DNA from: Pseudomonas mendocina
GTDB taxonomy: Bacteria; Pseudomonadota; Gammaproteobacteria; Pseudomonadales; Pseudomonadaceae
Assembly (NCBI RefSeq): GCF_003008615.1
Contig: NZ_CP027657.1
Span: 3,100,001 to 3,164,000 of the forward strand
Length of the DNA: 64,000 bases
Direction of reading: 5' to 3'
This document shows, piece after piece, positions 53,467-63,060 of this stretch (position 1 is the first letter of the stretch; each line of letters opens with the position of its first letter). The translations under genes and the position numbers were made by a program. Under the pieces are notes generated by a model, which ran no database searches, had not been told where the DNA came from, and saw nothing but the letters and a program-made list of their open reading frames with translations.

Positions 53467-53757
53467 ATGCTGTTCCACGTGAAGATGACCGTGAAGTTGC
53501 CGGTCGACATGGATCCCGCCCAGGCGGCCAAACTCAAGGCTGACGAGAAAGAACTGGCGCAACGCCTGCAGCGCGAAGGCAAGTGGCGCCACCTGTGGCG
53601 CATCGCCGGTCACTACGCCAACTACAGCGTCTTCGACCTGGCCAGCGTCGAGGAGCTGCACGACACCCTCATGCAGTTGCCACTGTTCCCCTACATGGAC
53701 ATCGAGGTGAACGGCCTGTGCCGTCATCCTTCTTCGATCCACCAGGACGATCGCTGA
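53467..53757 (+). CDS. catC: Muconolactone delta-isomerase
   Basis: The 96-residue protein opens MLFHVKMTVKLPVDM and has REGKWRHLWRIAGHYANYSVFDL and LPLFPYMDIEV, characteristic of CatC. It turns muconolactone into beta-ketoadipate enol-lactone. The start follows AAGGAGG. It is spaced 25 bases from catB and 40 bases from catA. Confidence 0.96.
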   Translation: MLFHVKMTVKLPVDMDPAQAAKLKADEKELAQRLQREGKWRHLWRIAGHYANYSVFDLASVEELHDTLMQLPLFPYMDIEVNGLCRHPSSIHQDDR

Positions 53758-53797
53758 TCAATCTTCCAATCGATAAAAACAAGATGAGGAAATAATC

Positions 53798-54727
53798 ATG
53801 AGCATCAAACTGTCGCATACCGAAAGCGTCCAGAACTTCTTCAAGGAAGTCAGCGGTCTCACCAACGACCAGGGCAGCCCGCGCATGAAGGCGCTGGTCA
53901 ATCGCATCCTGCAGGACAGCATCCGTATCATCGAAGATATGGAGGTCACCACCGAAGAGTTCTGGAAGGCAGTGGACTATTTCAACCGCATGGGCGCGCG
54001 CAGCGAAGCCGGCCTGCTGGTGGCCGGCCTGGGTCTGGAGCACTACCTGGATCTGCTGCTCGATGCCAAGGACGAGGCGGCCGGCCTGCTCGGCGGCACT
54101 CCACGTACCATCGAAGGCCCGCTGTACGTGGCTGGCGCGCCGCTGTCCGAAGGCGAGGCGCGGATGGACGATGGCACCGACCCGGGCACGCCGATGTACC
54201 TGCATGGCCGCGTGGTCGATGTCTATGGCAAGCCGGTCGCCGGTGCCGTGGTCGATCTGTGGCACGCCAACACCAAGGGCACCTACTCCTACTTCGATTC
54301 GAGCCAGAGCGAGTTCAACCTGCGCCGCCGCATCGTCACCGATGCCGATGGCCGCTACCGCGCGCGCAGCATCGTGCCGTCCGGCTATGGCTGCCCGCCC
54401 GATGGCACCACCCAGGAAGTGCTCGATCAGCTCGGTCGTCACGGCAACCGCCCGGCGCACATCCACTTCTTCATCTCCGCGCCTGGTTATCGTCACCTGA
54501 CCACGCAGATCAACCTGGCTGGCGACGAGTACCTGTGGGACGACTTCGCTTATGCCACTCGCGAAGGCCTGATCGGCGACGTGGACTTCATCGAGAGCGA
54601 GGCTGCTGCGCGTGATCATGGTTTCCAGGGCAATCGTTTCGCCGAAGTGAAGTTCGACTTCCAGCTGCAAAGCGCCACTGCGCCTGACGCCGAGCAGCGC
54701 AACGCGCGTCCACGTGCGCTGCAATAA
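53798..54727 (+). CDS. catA: Catechol 1,2-dioxygenase
   Basis: CatA opens catechol between its hydroxyls to cis,cis-muconate. The 309-residue protein has an N-terminal helical lipid-binding domain and the four iron ligands Tyr163 (GTYSYF), Tyr197 (SGYGCP), His221 and His223 (PAHIHFF). Gene order catB-catC-catA is usual for Pseudomonas. Here it joins the iac products directly to the ortho pathway. catD is not in the window. Confidence 0.96.
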   Translation: MSIKLSHTESVQNFFKEVSGLTNDQGSPRMKALVNRILQDSIRIIEDMEVTTEEFWKAVDYFNRMGARSEAGLLVAGLGLEHYLDLLLDAKDEAAGLLGGTPRTIEGPLYVAGAPLSEGEARMDDGTDPGTPMYLHGRVVDVYGKPVAGAVVDLWHANTKGTYSYFDSSQSEFNLRRRIVTDADGRYRARSIVPSGYGCPPDGTTQEVLDQLGRHGNRPAHIHFFISAPGYRHLTTQINLAGDEYLWDDFAYATREGLIGDVDFIESEAAARDHGFQGNRFAEVKFDFQLQSATAPDAEQRNARPRALQ

Positions 54728-54754
54728 ATCGGGTAGCCAACCACCCTGCGTTTG

Positions 54755-54779
54755 ACCGGCCTTCTGGGCCGGTTTTTTT
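54755..54779 (+). terminator. Intrinsic terminator of the cat operon
   Basis: ACCGGCC and GGCCGGT form a 7-bp stem with a short loop, followed by seven T. It lies 28 bases after the catA stop. Confidence 0.92.
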
Positions 54780-54873
54780 ATTCTGTCCCGCACCGCAGTC
54801 GGAGTGCGGAATCGGACTGTGAGCCTGACAGGCTTTGCGGCATCATCAAGGGCATCTGCCTTTGGTGCTCCCG

Positions 54874-55806
54874 ATGAACATCGACACCCGAATCAAATTC
54901 CGCCACCTGCTGTGCTTTCTCGAAATCGCCCGCCAGCGTAGTTTCGCCAAGGCGGCCGATGCGCTTGCCGTCAGCCAGCCGGCGATTTCCAAGACGCTCA
55001 AGGAGCTGGAGGAAATCCTTGAGGCCAGCCTGTTCGAGCGGGGCAAGAGTGGGGCGAGTCTGACCGCTGCTGGTGTAGCCTTCATGCGCTATGCAGGGCC
55101 TTGTGTGCAGGCTCTGCGCGATGGTGTGAACAGCCTGCGTGAGGGCGAGCACGAGTCCGGGCAGGTGCGCGTTGGCGTGCTCTCGACGGTGGAAAGCCTG
55201 CTGATTCCCGAGGTGGTGCGACGTCTGCATGAGCGTCACTCGGCGCTGGTGGTCAGCGTCGCCACAGGGCCGGGTGCCTATCTATTGAGCCAGTTGCGCG
55301 TCGGCGAACTGGATCTGGTGATCGGCCGTATGACCGACAGCCCGGACATCCAGGGCCTGACCTTTGAGCACCTGTACAGCGAGTCGATGACCCTGGTCGT
55401 GCGCCCGGATCATCCGTTGCTTGCCGCTGGCGATGAAGCGCTAGGGCGGCTGGGCGATTACCCGCTGGTATTGCCGACAGCGGGCACCACCATTCGCAAG
55501 CACGCAGACAGCTTGTTCGTGCAGTGCGGAGTGACGCCTTCGCGCCAGCGCCTGGAGACCCTGTCGCCGGCACTCAGTCGACGCTACGTGTTGTGCAGCG
55601 ATGCACTGTGGGTAGCACCGCAGGACTCGGTGTGCCTGGACGTGCAGCGTGGTGAGCTGGCCGAACTGCAGCTGCATGTGCGCGAACCTGGTGGCTCGGT
55701 GGGTATCTGCCGCAATGGCGCCTTGAGCCTGCCGCTCGCTGCCGAGCGCTTCTGCGATGTATTGCGCGAGGTGGCGCAGACCTATCGCGAAGGTGTTTTC
55801 CCATAA
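54874..55806 (+). CDS. pcaQ: LysR regulator, PcaQ-like
   Basis: The 310-residue protein opens [47 protein letters not shown], the helix-turn-helix with the spacing seen in PcaQ. PcaQ activates protocatechuate genes in response to beta-carboxy-cis,cis-muconate. It is upstream of pcaHG on the same strand, 125 bases away. The start at 54874 is the first one that fits the family. Confidence 0.82.
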   Translation: MNIDTRIKFRHLLCFLEIARQRSFAKAADALAVSQPAISKTLKELEEILEASLFERGKSGASLTAAGVAFMRYAGPCVQALRDGVNSLREGEHESGQVRVGVLSTVESLLIPEVVRRLHERHSALVVSVATGPGAYLLSQLRVGELDLVIGRMTDSPDIQGLTFEHLYSESMTLVVRPDHPLLAAGDEALGRLGDYPLVLPTAGTTIRKHADSLFVQCGVTPSRQRLETLSPALSRRYVLCSDALWVAPQDSVCLDVQRGELAELQLHVREPGGSVGICRNGALSLPLAAERFCDVLREVAQTYREGVFP

Positions 55807-55931
55807 CTGTTTGGTTATGTGCTGGCGGCGTCTTTTCAATGTTCATCGAGGCGGGTTTGGCCGAGACTGCGCCAACTCCCCGGGAACCTGCACCCCGGGA
55901 AACTCCACAATACCCACAACAGGAGTGCACC

Positions 55932-56651
55932 ATGCCTGCCGAGGACAACCGTCGCTTTGCCATTCGCGACCGCAACTGGCATCCGAAAGCCTTCACCCCC
56001 GACTACAAGACATCCATCGCCCGCTCGCCGCGCCAGGCGTTGGTGAGCATCCCGCAGTCGATTTCCGAGACCACCGGTCCGGACTTCTCGCACCTGAAAT
56101 TCGGCGAGCATGACAACGACCTGCTGCTCAACTTCAACACCGGCTGTCTGCCCATCGGTGAGCGCATCATCGTTTCCGGCCGGGTGATGGATCAGTACGG
56201 CAAGCCGATCCCGCATACCCTGGTGGAAATGTGGCAGGCCAACGCTGGCGGCCGCTACCGGCACAAGAACGACCGTTATCTGGCGCCGCTCGATCCCAAC
56301 TTCGGCGGCGTCGGCCGTGCGCTGACCGACAGTGAAGGTCGCTATATCTTCCGCACCATCAAGCCCGGCCCCTATCCGTGGCGCAACAACCCCAACGACT
56401 GGCGTCCGGCGCACATCCACTTCTCGCTCAATGGCCCGTCGATTTCCACGCGTCTGATCACCCAGCTGTATTTCGAGGGTGATCCGCTGATTCCGCTGTG
56501 CCCGATCGTCAAGTCGATTGCCAATCCGGACGCTGTACAGACGCTGATCGCCAAGCTCGACATGAGCACGGCCAATCCGATGGATTGTCTGGCCTACCGC
56601 TTCGATATCGTGCTGCGTGGCCAGCGCCAGACCCATTTCGAGAACAAGTGA
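55932..56651 (+). CDS. pcaH: Protocatechuate 3,4-dioxygenase, beta subunit
   Basis: The 239-residue subunit holds the iron. Tyr109 (GRYRHKND), Tyr148 (PGPYPW), His161 and His163 (PAHIHF) correspond, with an offset of 299, to the P. putida ligands 408, 447, 460 and 462. It cleaves protocatechuate to beta-carboxymuconate. The start follows AGGAG and lies twelve bases before pcaG. Confidence 0.96.
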   Translation: MPAEDNRRFAIRDRNWHPKAFTPDYKTSIARSPRQALVSIPQSISETTGPDFSHLKFGEHDNDLLLNFNTGCLPIGERIIVSGRVMDQYGKPIPHTLVEMWQANAGGRYRHKNDRYLAPLDPNFGGVGRALTDSEGRYIFRTIKPGPYPWRNNPNDWRPAHIHFSLNGPSISTRLITQLYFEGDPLIPLCPIVKSIANPDAVQTLIAKLDMSTANPMDCLAYRFDIVLRGQRQTHFENK

Positions 56652-56663
56652 GGAGGATGACCC

Positions 56664-57272
56664 ATGCCTGTTGAATTGCTGCCGGAAACCCCCTCGCAGA
56701 CCGCTGGCCCCTACGTGCACATCGGCCTGGCCCTGGCTGCTGCCGGCAACCCGACCCGCGAGCAGGAAATCTGGAACCAGATGGCCAGGCCCGAGGCGCC
56801 GGGCGAGCACATCGTGTTGGTTGGTCACGTCTATGACGGCAATGGCCATCTGGTACGCGACGCCTTCCTCGAACTGTGGCAAGCCGACCATCAGGGCCAG
56901 TACGACGAGGACTACGACCAGAGCAAAGCCTTCAATGGCTTCGGCCGTACCGCTACCACCTTCGATGCCGGCAGCGAGTGGTTCGCCTACACGGTCAAGC
57001 CCGGCGTGGTGAACAACGCTGCGGGGGTACCGATGGCGCCGCATATCAACGTCGCCCTGTTCGCCCGTGGTATCAACATCCATCTCAACACCCGCTTGTA
57101 TTTCGAGGACGAAGCCGAAGCCAACGGCAAGGATCCGGTACTCAACCTGATCGAGCAGCCGCAACGCCGCGAGACGCTGATCGCCAAGCGTTGCGAAGTC
57201 GATGGCAAACCGGCCTATCGCTTCGATATCCACATCCAGGGAGAGGCTGAGACGGTCTTCTTTGACTTCTGA
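56664..57272 (+). CDS. pcaG: Protocatechuate 3,4-dioxygenase, alpha subunit
   Basis: The 202-residue alpha subunit has the same barrel without iron ligands: ETPSQTAGPYVHIGLAL, GHVYDGNGHLVRDAFLELWQAD and PHINVALFARGINIHLNTRLYF. It pairs with PcaH. The start follows GAGGATG. The rest of the protocatechuate branch is not encoded here. Confidence 0.95.
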   Translation: MPVELLPETPSQTAGPYVHIGLALAAAGNPTREQEIWNQMARPEAPGEHIVLVGHVYDGNGHLVRDAFLELWQADHQGQYDEDYDQSKAFNGFGRTATTFDAGSEWFAYTVKPGVVNNAAGVPMAPHINVALFARGINIHLNTRLYFEDEAEANGKDPVLNLIEQPQRRETLIAKRCEVDGKPAYRFDIHIQGEAETVFFDF

Positions 57273-58284
57273 GTTGCATGCACAGGCCGTGCGTCTGATC
57301 GAGGCGCGCGGCCTGCATCTGGATGATTTGCAGCAACGGATGCTCGCTCGCCTGGCCGACTGGCTGCAGGCGCGCATTCGGCCGTCTACCTGGCGCCGTC
57401 GACCTGCTGCCGGGGCCTACCTGTGGGGAGGCGTCGGGCGTGGCAAGAGTTTGTTGCTGGCGGCCTTGTTCGAGGTCGCGCCAGTGGCCAGCAAGCGCCG
57501 TGTACATGTCCATGCTTTATTGCAGGACGTGCAGCAACGCATGTTGGCGCATGCCGGCCAGGCCGATCCGCTGCAACGGGTCGCCGACGAACTGGCCAGC
57601 GAAGCCCGACTGCTTTACCTCGACGAATTTCACGTCCATGACATTGGTGATGCGATTTTGCTTGGGCGGCTGTTGCAGCCGCTGATCGAGCGCGATTGCA
57701 TCCTGCTGTTCAGTTCCAACTATGCGCCGGCGCAGTTGTGCCCCAATCCGCTGTATCACAGTCGCTTCAAGCCCTTCGCTGACCTGTTGCAACGGCGTTG
57801 CCTGATACTGCAGATGGACGCTGGCCCCGACTATCGTTCTTGCAGCGCGCGGCACTGGGGGCTCTATATGGAAGGCCCGGCGGCTCTACTGGAGGCGCGC
57901 CTGGCGCACTTGCCGGCTGCTTCGCAGTTGCTTCTACAGCGCCGCGCTTTGACACTGCGAGGCATGGATGACCGAACGGTTTGGCTGGATTTTTCAGCAC
58001 TCTGCCGGCAGCCATTGGCCAGCGGCGACTACCTGCAGCTATGCCAGCGTTTCGCGCATCTCGCCATCGGCGAGTTGCCGGCGCTGAGGTACTGTTCGCT
58101 GGATGAGCAGCAGCGTCTGGTCAACTTCATCGACATCGCTTACGACAGTGATTGTGAGCTCTGGCTGCAAAGCGAGAGCTCTCTCGATGTGCTGTGCGCA
58201 GGTGTCTCGCACGGCGATTTTTCCCGTACTCGCAGTCGTCTCGCGCAACTGCGCCAAGAACAAGTGGAGAGTCTGGCATGCTAG
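57262..58284 (+). CDS. AFG1/ZapE-like ATPase
   Basis: The protein of about 340 residues has Walker A (LWGGVGRGKS), Walker B (RLLYLDEFHVHD) and the AFG1 pattern LLFSSNYAPAQLCPNPLYHSRFKPF. AFG1 proteins are AAA-like and in bacteria are linked to division (ZapE) or quality control. The start is uncertain: TTG at 57262 or 57274 near the pcaG stop fit the family better than a start within pcaG. It overlaps the next gene by seven bases. Confidence 0.75.
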   Translation: MTSELHAQAVRLIEARGLHLDDLQQRMLARLADWLQARIRPSTWRRRPAAGAYLWGGVGRGKSLLLAALFEVAPVASKRRVHVHALLQDVQQRMLAHAGQADPLQRVADELASEARLLYLDEFHVHDIGDAILLGRLLQPLIERDCILLFSSNYAPAQLCPNPLYHSRFKPFADLLQRRCLILQMDAGPDYRSCSARHWGLYMEGPAALLEARLAHLPAASQLLLQRRALTLRGMDDRTVWLDFSALCRQPLASGDYLQLCQRFAHLAIGELPALRYCSLDEQQRLVNFIDIAYDSDCELWLQSESSLDVLCAGVSHGDFSRTRSRLAQLRQEQVESLAC

Positions 58285-59225
58285 CGGTTCTGAGCATTAC
58301 CGCACCGATCTTCATCCTTATCGGTCTGGGCTTTTTCTCGGCCCGAATCGCTCTGGTCAATCGTGAACAGGTGCGCGGTATGGGCACCTTCGTCATCTAC
58401 TTCGCCTTGCCCTCGCTGGTATTCAAGGCATTGGCCGAGCGCAGTTTGAGCGAGGTGCTCAACTGGCCTTATCTGCTGGCCTTTGCGTTGGCATCGCTGA
58501 GCCTGTTCGGCATCGGTTTGCTGGTAGCACGGCGTTGGCGCGGCCTTGGGTTGTCGCACAGTGCCATCCTGGCAATGGGCATGTCGGTGTCCAACAGCGG
58601 TTTTGTCGGCTACCCCATCGCGGTCATGGTGATCGGGCCGACGGCGGCGCTGGCGATGGCGCTGGGCATGCTGGTGGAGAACCTGGTGATGATTCCACTG
58701 GCACTGGCCATTGCTGAGGCCGGTAGACAGGGCGGGCAGGGCTGGACGGTGGCGCGCGAAACGGCGCTGCGCCTGCTGCGCAATCCGCTGATCATCGCCA
58801 TCGTGCTGGGCTTGGTGATGTCGATGCTGGAGCTGCACCTGCCAATGGTTCCGGCTCGGGTCATCGACATGCTGGCCGCTGCCTCTGCACCGGTGGCGCT
58901 GTTCGTCATCGGCGCCACGCTCAACGGTATGAAGATCGGCGGCATGGCGGCGGATCTGGCGCAGACCTCCATCGGCAAATTGATCCTGCATCCGCTGCTG
59001 ATGTTCGTCGCACTGAGCCTGGTGCCGGGTATCGACCCGATGCTGATGGTCGCCGGCGTGCTGTTCACCAGTGCGCCGATGATGAGCGTGTTTCCCATCC
59101 TCGGTCAGCGCTTCGGCCTGGAGGAGCGCTGCGCTGCTGCGCTGGTGGGTTGCACGGTGCTGGCCTTCTTCAGCGTCAGCGTGTTGCTGGTACTGCTGCG
59201 CTGGCAGGGATTGCTGCCGGGGTGA
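58278..59225 (+). CDS. AEC family transporter
   Basis: The 315-residue protein has about ten hydrophobic spans, starting LAVLSITAPIFILIGLGFFSARI. The family pattern SNSGFVGYPIAVMVIG in the middle and PMMSVFPILGQRFG near the end are present. The auxin efflux carrier (AEC) family in bacteria exports malonate, malate or other organic acids. Despite the family name and the nearby auxin genes, the bacterial members are not known auxin carriers. It overlaps the ATPase gene. Confidence 0.82.
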   Translation: MLAVLSITAPIFILIGLGFFSARIALVNREQVRGMGTFVIYFALPSLVFKALAERSLSEVLNWPYLLAFALASLSLFGIGLLVARRWRGLGLSHSAILAMGMSVSNSGFVGYPIAVMVIGPTAALAMALGMLVENLVMIPLALAIAEAGRQGGQGWTVARETALRLLRNPLIIAIVLGLVMSMLELHLPMVPARVIDMLAAASAPVALFVIGATLNGMKIGGMAADLAQTSIGKLILHPLLMFVALSLVPGIDPMLMVAGVLFTSAPMMSVFPILGQRFGLEERCAAALVGCTVLAFFSVSVLLVLLRWQGLLPG

Positions 59226-59233
59226 GGGCTCGT

Positions 59234-59830
59234 TTACAGCACCAGGTAATTCTTCACCCCGGTGAAGATGATCTGCGCCGCCAGGGCGCAGACGAATAGG
59301 CCCATCAAACGGCTGACGATCTGCAGGCCCTGGTCGCCGAGCAGGCGCTCGAACTGGTTGGACAGGTACAGGACGATGCCGACGGTGAGGCTGGCGAGGA
59401 AGATCGCCGCCACGGCCACCAGTTTGTCGTCCCAGTGCGGCTGGCTGGCGCCCATCAGCAGCAGGGCACCGATGGTGCCGGGGCCGACAGTGATTGGAAT
59501 GGTCAGCGGCACGATGGTGACGTCCTGCTGCACGTTGTCGCTCTGCACCGCCGATTTACCCTGGGCCATGCCGAGCGCGGAGATGAACAGCACCGACCCT
59601 GCGCCGATACGGAAGGCGTCGATGGTGATGCCGAACAGGGTAAAGATGTGCTTGCCGAACAGGTACAGCAGCACGCTGGCGATCAGCGTTGCCAGTGCCA
59701 CCTTCCAGGCCAGACGCTTGCGCTCCTTGAGGGTGTGGCCGCGGCTCAGGCCGATGAAGCAGGAGAGAACGAAGAAGGGGCTATAGAGCACCAGCATCTT
59801 CAGGTAGAGGCTGAACATATCGGACGCCAT
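59234..59830 (-). CDS. MarC family inner-membrane protein
   Basis: The 198-residue protein has six hydrophobic spans and the MarC pattern LYSPFFVLSCFIGLSRGHT at the start, RIGAGSVLFISALGMAQG in the middle, and VPLTIPITVGPGTIGALLLMG. No function is established for MarC proteins. The start at 59830 or an ATG twelve bases in are both possible. It converges on the AEC gene. Confidence 0.85.
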   Translation of the reverse strand: MASDMFSLYLKMLVLYSPFFVLSCFIGLSRGHTLKERKRLAWKVALATLIASVLLYLFGKHIFTLFGITIDAFRIGAGSVLFISALGMAQGKSAVQSDNVQQDVTIVPLTIPITVGPGTIGALLLMGASQPHWDDKLVAVAAIFLASLTVGIVLYLSNQFERLLGDQGLQIVSRLMGLFVCALAAQIIFTGVKNYLVL

Positions 59831-59872
59831 GGCGGCAGGCTCGCAGGAAGGCAGAAAAAGACTAGAAGACCA

Positions 59873-62659
59873 TCAATGTGGCAGGGCGTCACGCTGACGG
59901 CGCAGCTCGCGCTCGGCGATCCAGTGCTCGATCAGCTCGCGCAGCTGTGACAGTTCCACCGGTTTGGACATGTGGCCGTCCATGCCGACCGCACGGGCGC
60001 GTTCCTTGTGTTCGCTGAGAATGTGCGCGGTCAGGGCCACCACGGGAGTACGTGGACGCTTTTCAGTGGCCTCCCAGGCGCGCAGCTTCTCAGTGGCGGA
60101 GAAACCGTCGAGCACCGGCATTTCGCAGTCCATCAGCACCAGGTCGTAGTGCTGCGCTTTCATCGCGTTGAGGGCTTCTTCGCCATTGCTGGCGGTATCT
60201 GGCTGCAGGTTGAGTTTGCCGAGCATGCCACGAATCACTTTGGTGGAGATGCTGTTGTCTTCGGCGACCAGAATACGGAAGTCGACCGGTACGTTCAGTG
60301 GGGTGCTGACCGGCGTCGGAGCGGCCTGCGCTGGCGTATCGTTGGGGCGTTGCGCCAGCTCGTCGGCGAGGGTGGTCTTGAGCGTATAGCCGGCCACCGG
60401 CTTGGCCAGGATGCGCTTGATCCCGGCGTTGCGCGCGATCACCTTGCTCGGCGCGTTGCTGATACCGGTGAGCATGATGATCAGGATGTCGTGGTTGAGG
60501 CTCGGATCTTCCTTGATCTTGGCAGCCAGCTGCATGCCGGTCATGCCGGGCATGTCCTGGTCGAGCAGCACGGCATCGAAGTATTCGCGCATGTGCGCTT
60601 TGGTGCGTAGCAGGGCCAAGGCCTCCTTGCCCGATGGCACGGCGCTGACCTGCAAACCCCAGGCGTTGCACTGTTGCACCAGTACCTTGCGGCAGGTGTC
60701 GTTGTCGTCCACCACCAGCAGGCGGGCGCCCTGCAGCGGGCTGTCGAGGTCGGCTTCCGGTTGTTCGAGGCGTGTGGCGTCCAGTGGCAGGGTCAGCCAT
60801 AGCGTGGTGCCCTGGTTACCACTGCCTTGAATACCGAATTCGCCGCCCATCAGGCGCACCAGTTGGCGCGCGATGATCAGGCCGAGGCGTCCGCCCAGGC
60901 GAGTGGCCGCGAGGAAGTCGCGGCTCTGCAGTTCGGCAGTGAGCAGCGCGTCGCGTTCTTCCGGCAGCAGTGGGCGGCCGCTGTCTTGCACGGCAATGCG
61001 CAGGCGATGCTGATCACTGCTGCTATCGAGCGCGGCGACCAGCAGGATCTCGCCTTCGGTGGTCTGCTTGAAGGCATTGTCGAGCAGGCTCAACAGCGCC
61101 TGGCGCAGGCGCGTCGGGTCACCGCTGATGACTCGTGGTACTTGCGGCTGAATGAAGCTGATCAGCTCCACCTTCTGTTGCTCGGCCTTGGCGCGGAAGA
61201 TGTCCAGGCAGTCCTCGATCAGTGCGCCGAGATCGAACTGCACGTCGTCCAGCTCGATCTGTCCGGACTCCAGCTTGGAGATGTCGAGAATCTCATTGAT
61301 CAGGGTGAGCAGTTCGTTGCCCGAGCTGTGGATGGTCTGCACGTAGTCGCGCTGTTTGGCCGACAGCGGCGTGCCCAGCAGCAGTTCGGTCATGCCCAGC
61401 ACGCCATTCATTGGCGTGCGAATCTCGTGGCTGATCTTGGCCAGGAACTCGGCCTTGGCGCGTAGCTCGGCGCTGCTCGCTGCCATGGCGGTGCGCTCGT
61501 GCAGGGTATCGCGCTGGATCTGCCGCTGACGCTCGGTGAGCGACACACTGAGGATCAGGCCGGCCAGGGTGGCGACGCTGAATACGCCGAGCACCAGCCA
61601 GCCCGGATTGAGCTGGTCGAAGCCCAGTAGTACCGGCACGAAGAAGCCGAAGCCGAGGTTGAACACCAGCATGCCAACGGCCACCAGTCGCGCGGGTTGG
61701 TACCCGGCGCGCCAGTGCAGGCTGGATACCAACAGCAGATTCAGGGTGCTCAGCGCCACCAGCAGGTAGACCAGCGAGCTGAACCAGAACAGCCCGGTGA
61801 TGGTGATGCACAGGCCGTAGGCCAGCAGTAGTAGGGCGTTGCCTTGTAGCAGGCGATTGAGTGGGCTGTGCTGTGCTGGTGTATCCCGCACGAAGCCCAG
61901 GCCGAAGGCCAGGCCACTGAAGGCGGCGAACAGGGCTGATACATCCGCGATCAACGACTGGTTGTAGCCGAGGCTCGGTAACCACTGGGCAAAGATACCC
62001 AGGTTGGCGGACGAGCAGATCGCCAGACCGATGTTCACGCCGGCCAGCCATAGACCACTGGCGCTACGGCTGTAGAGGAAGCGGATGAGGTTGTACAGGG
62101 TCAGCAGCAGCAGCGCGCCGAACAGCATGCCATAGAGGTAGGCGGGTTTTTCCAGGCTGACCACTTCGCTCTGATCCATCACCTTGAACCAGGTCATCAG
62201 CGGATGGTTCGAGGTGAGGCGGACGTAGGCCACGCGCGTTTGGCCATCGTTCGGTAGCGGCATCAGGTAGAAGCGCGACGGCAGCGGTCGCGAGTCCAGC
62301 GGCATGGCCTCGCCCGTGTGCAGGTTCTGCTCCAGCTGGCCGTCTCGCAGCAAGTAATAGTCGAGGTACTGAACCCGCGGGGAGAACACCCAGAGCCAGG
62401 TGGGTTGCTGATTGGCCGGCAGTTCGGCACGCAGCCAGACGGCATGCTGGCTTGGCGGGAAGGTGAAGGATTGTTTACTGAGTGGTTTGAACTGCTGGCG
62501 CTGGGCGCGTATCTCTTCCAGGCCCAGGCGCGCACTGGCATCGATCAGATAGGACCAATTCGCCGTCGTGACTGCCTTGTCCGCCGCTGTGGCCGGGAAA
62601 GCGAGGCCAATCAGCAGTAGGCTGGCGAGTAATCCGATGGCAGTCCTGAGCCGGTGCAC
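59873..62659 (-). CDS. Hybrid histidine kinase with 7TMR-DISM sensing module and two receivers
   Basis: The 928-residue protein has a signal peptide and a periplasmic 7TMR-DISM extracellular domain (about residues 30-170: [18 protein letters not shown]). Seven membrane spans lie at about 175-375. The histidine kinase has His411 in [16 protein letters not shown] box LLDNAFKQ and a G2-type region. Two receivers carry Asp700 (LLDQDMPG) and Asp844 (LMDCEMPV). The layout is that of RetS-like kinases. The start is GTG at 62659, seven bases from AAGGA; a TTG two codons earlier is too close to the site. Confidence 0.88.
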   Translation of the reverse strand: MHRLRTAIGLLASLLLIGLAFPATAADKAVTTANWSYLIDASARLGLEEIRAQRQQFKPLSKQSFTFPPSQHAVWLRAELPANQQPTWLWVFSPRVQYLDYYLLRDGQLEQNLHTGEAMPLDSRPLPSRFYLMPLPNDGQTRVAYVRLTSNHPLMTWFKVMDQSEVVSLEKPAYLYGMLFGALLLLTLYNLIRFLYSRSASGLWLAGVNIGLAICSSANLGIFAQWLPSLGYNQSLIADVSALFAAFSGLAFGLGFVRDTPAQHSPLNRLLQGNALLLLAYGLCITITGLFWFSSLVYLLVALSTLNLLLVSSLHWRAGYQPARLVAVGMLVFNLGFGFFVPVLLGFDQLNPGWLVLGVFSVATLAGLILSVSLTERQRQIQRDTLHERTAMAASSAELRAKAEFLAKISHEIRTPMNGVLGMTELLLGTPLSAKQRDYVQTIHSSGNELLTLINEILDISKLESGQIELDDVQFDLGALIEDCLDIFRAKAEQQKVELISFIQPQVPRVISGDPTRLRQALLSLLDNAFKQTTEGEILLVAALDSSSDQHRLRIAVQDSGRPLLPEERDALLTAELQSRDFLAATRLGGRLGLIIARQLVRLMGGEFGIQGSGNQGTTLWLTLPLDATRLEQPEADLDSPLQGARLLVVDDNDTCRKVLVQQCNAWGLQVSAVPSGKEALALLRTKAHMREYFDAVLLDQDMPGMTGMQLAAKIKEDPSLNHDILIIMLTGISNAPSKVIARNAGIKRILAKPVAGYTLKTTLADELAQRPNDTPAQAAPTPVSTPLNVPVDFRILVAEDNSISTKVIRGMLGKLNLQPDTASNGEEALNAMKAQHYDLVLMDCEMPVLDGFSATEKLRAWEATEKRPRTPVVALTAHILSEHKERARAVGMDGHMSKPVELSQLRELIEHWIAERELRRQRDALPH

Positions 62660-62694
62660 GGGCAAATCCTTCTAAGTGAGTGGCCGGATTATAG

Positions 62695-62710
62695 CCAAGC
62701 ATATGCTTGG
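62695..62710. promoter_or_regulatory. Perfect 16-base palindrome before the hybrid kinase gene
   Basis: CCAAGCATATGCTTGG lies 36 bases before the kinase start, near where its promoter should be. It may be an operator. In the same 401-base gap (62660-63060), TAGAC-TAAT-GTCTA (62935-62948) is a second inverted repeat. No gene is seen there. Confidence 0.4.
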
Positions 62711-63060
62711 GGAATATGGCGTAGGTGGCCATTTTGCTGGGCTAAATCCCACGGGATGATGGCGCCGGTTTGCTGTCGAGGCAGCATCTGACGCAGTCCT
62801 GCGACTGCTCAAGCAGTCGGGGCCTATCGCTGTCAACCCACGAAGCAATGCGTCAAGTTACGGTAGCGTGCCTGTCATTGGCTGCAGGCCAGATGATTCG
62901 GTGGTTAGAGGCATTTTCAGGAAAATACGCGCATTAGACTAATGTCTAGTGCTGCCTTCGCCATAGGCGTCTAGCCTTGCCAATCAGAACAATCACAAGA
63001 AAGACGTCCGGGCACAGGGCGATCGGCGCTCCAGGCCTCAATGACGTCATGGAGGCAGCC

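Noticed and set aside
58278..59225. The AEC transporter as an auxin exporter linked to the iac genes.
   Set aside because: The name comes from plant carriers. Bacterial AEC proteins known to me move organic acids, and the gene is coupled to an AFG1-like ATPase gene rather than to the iac operon.
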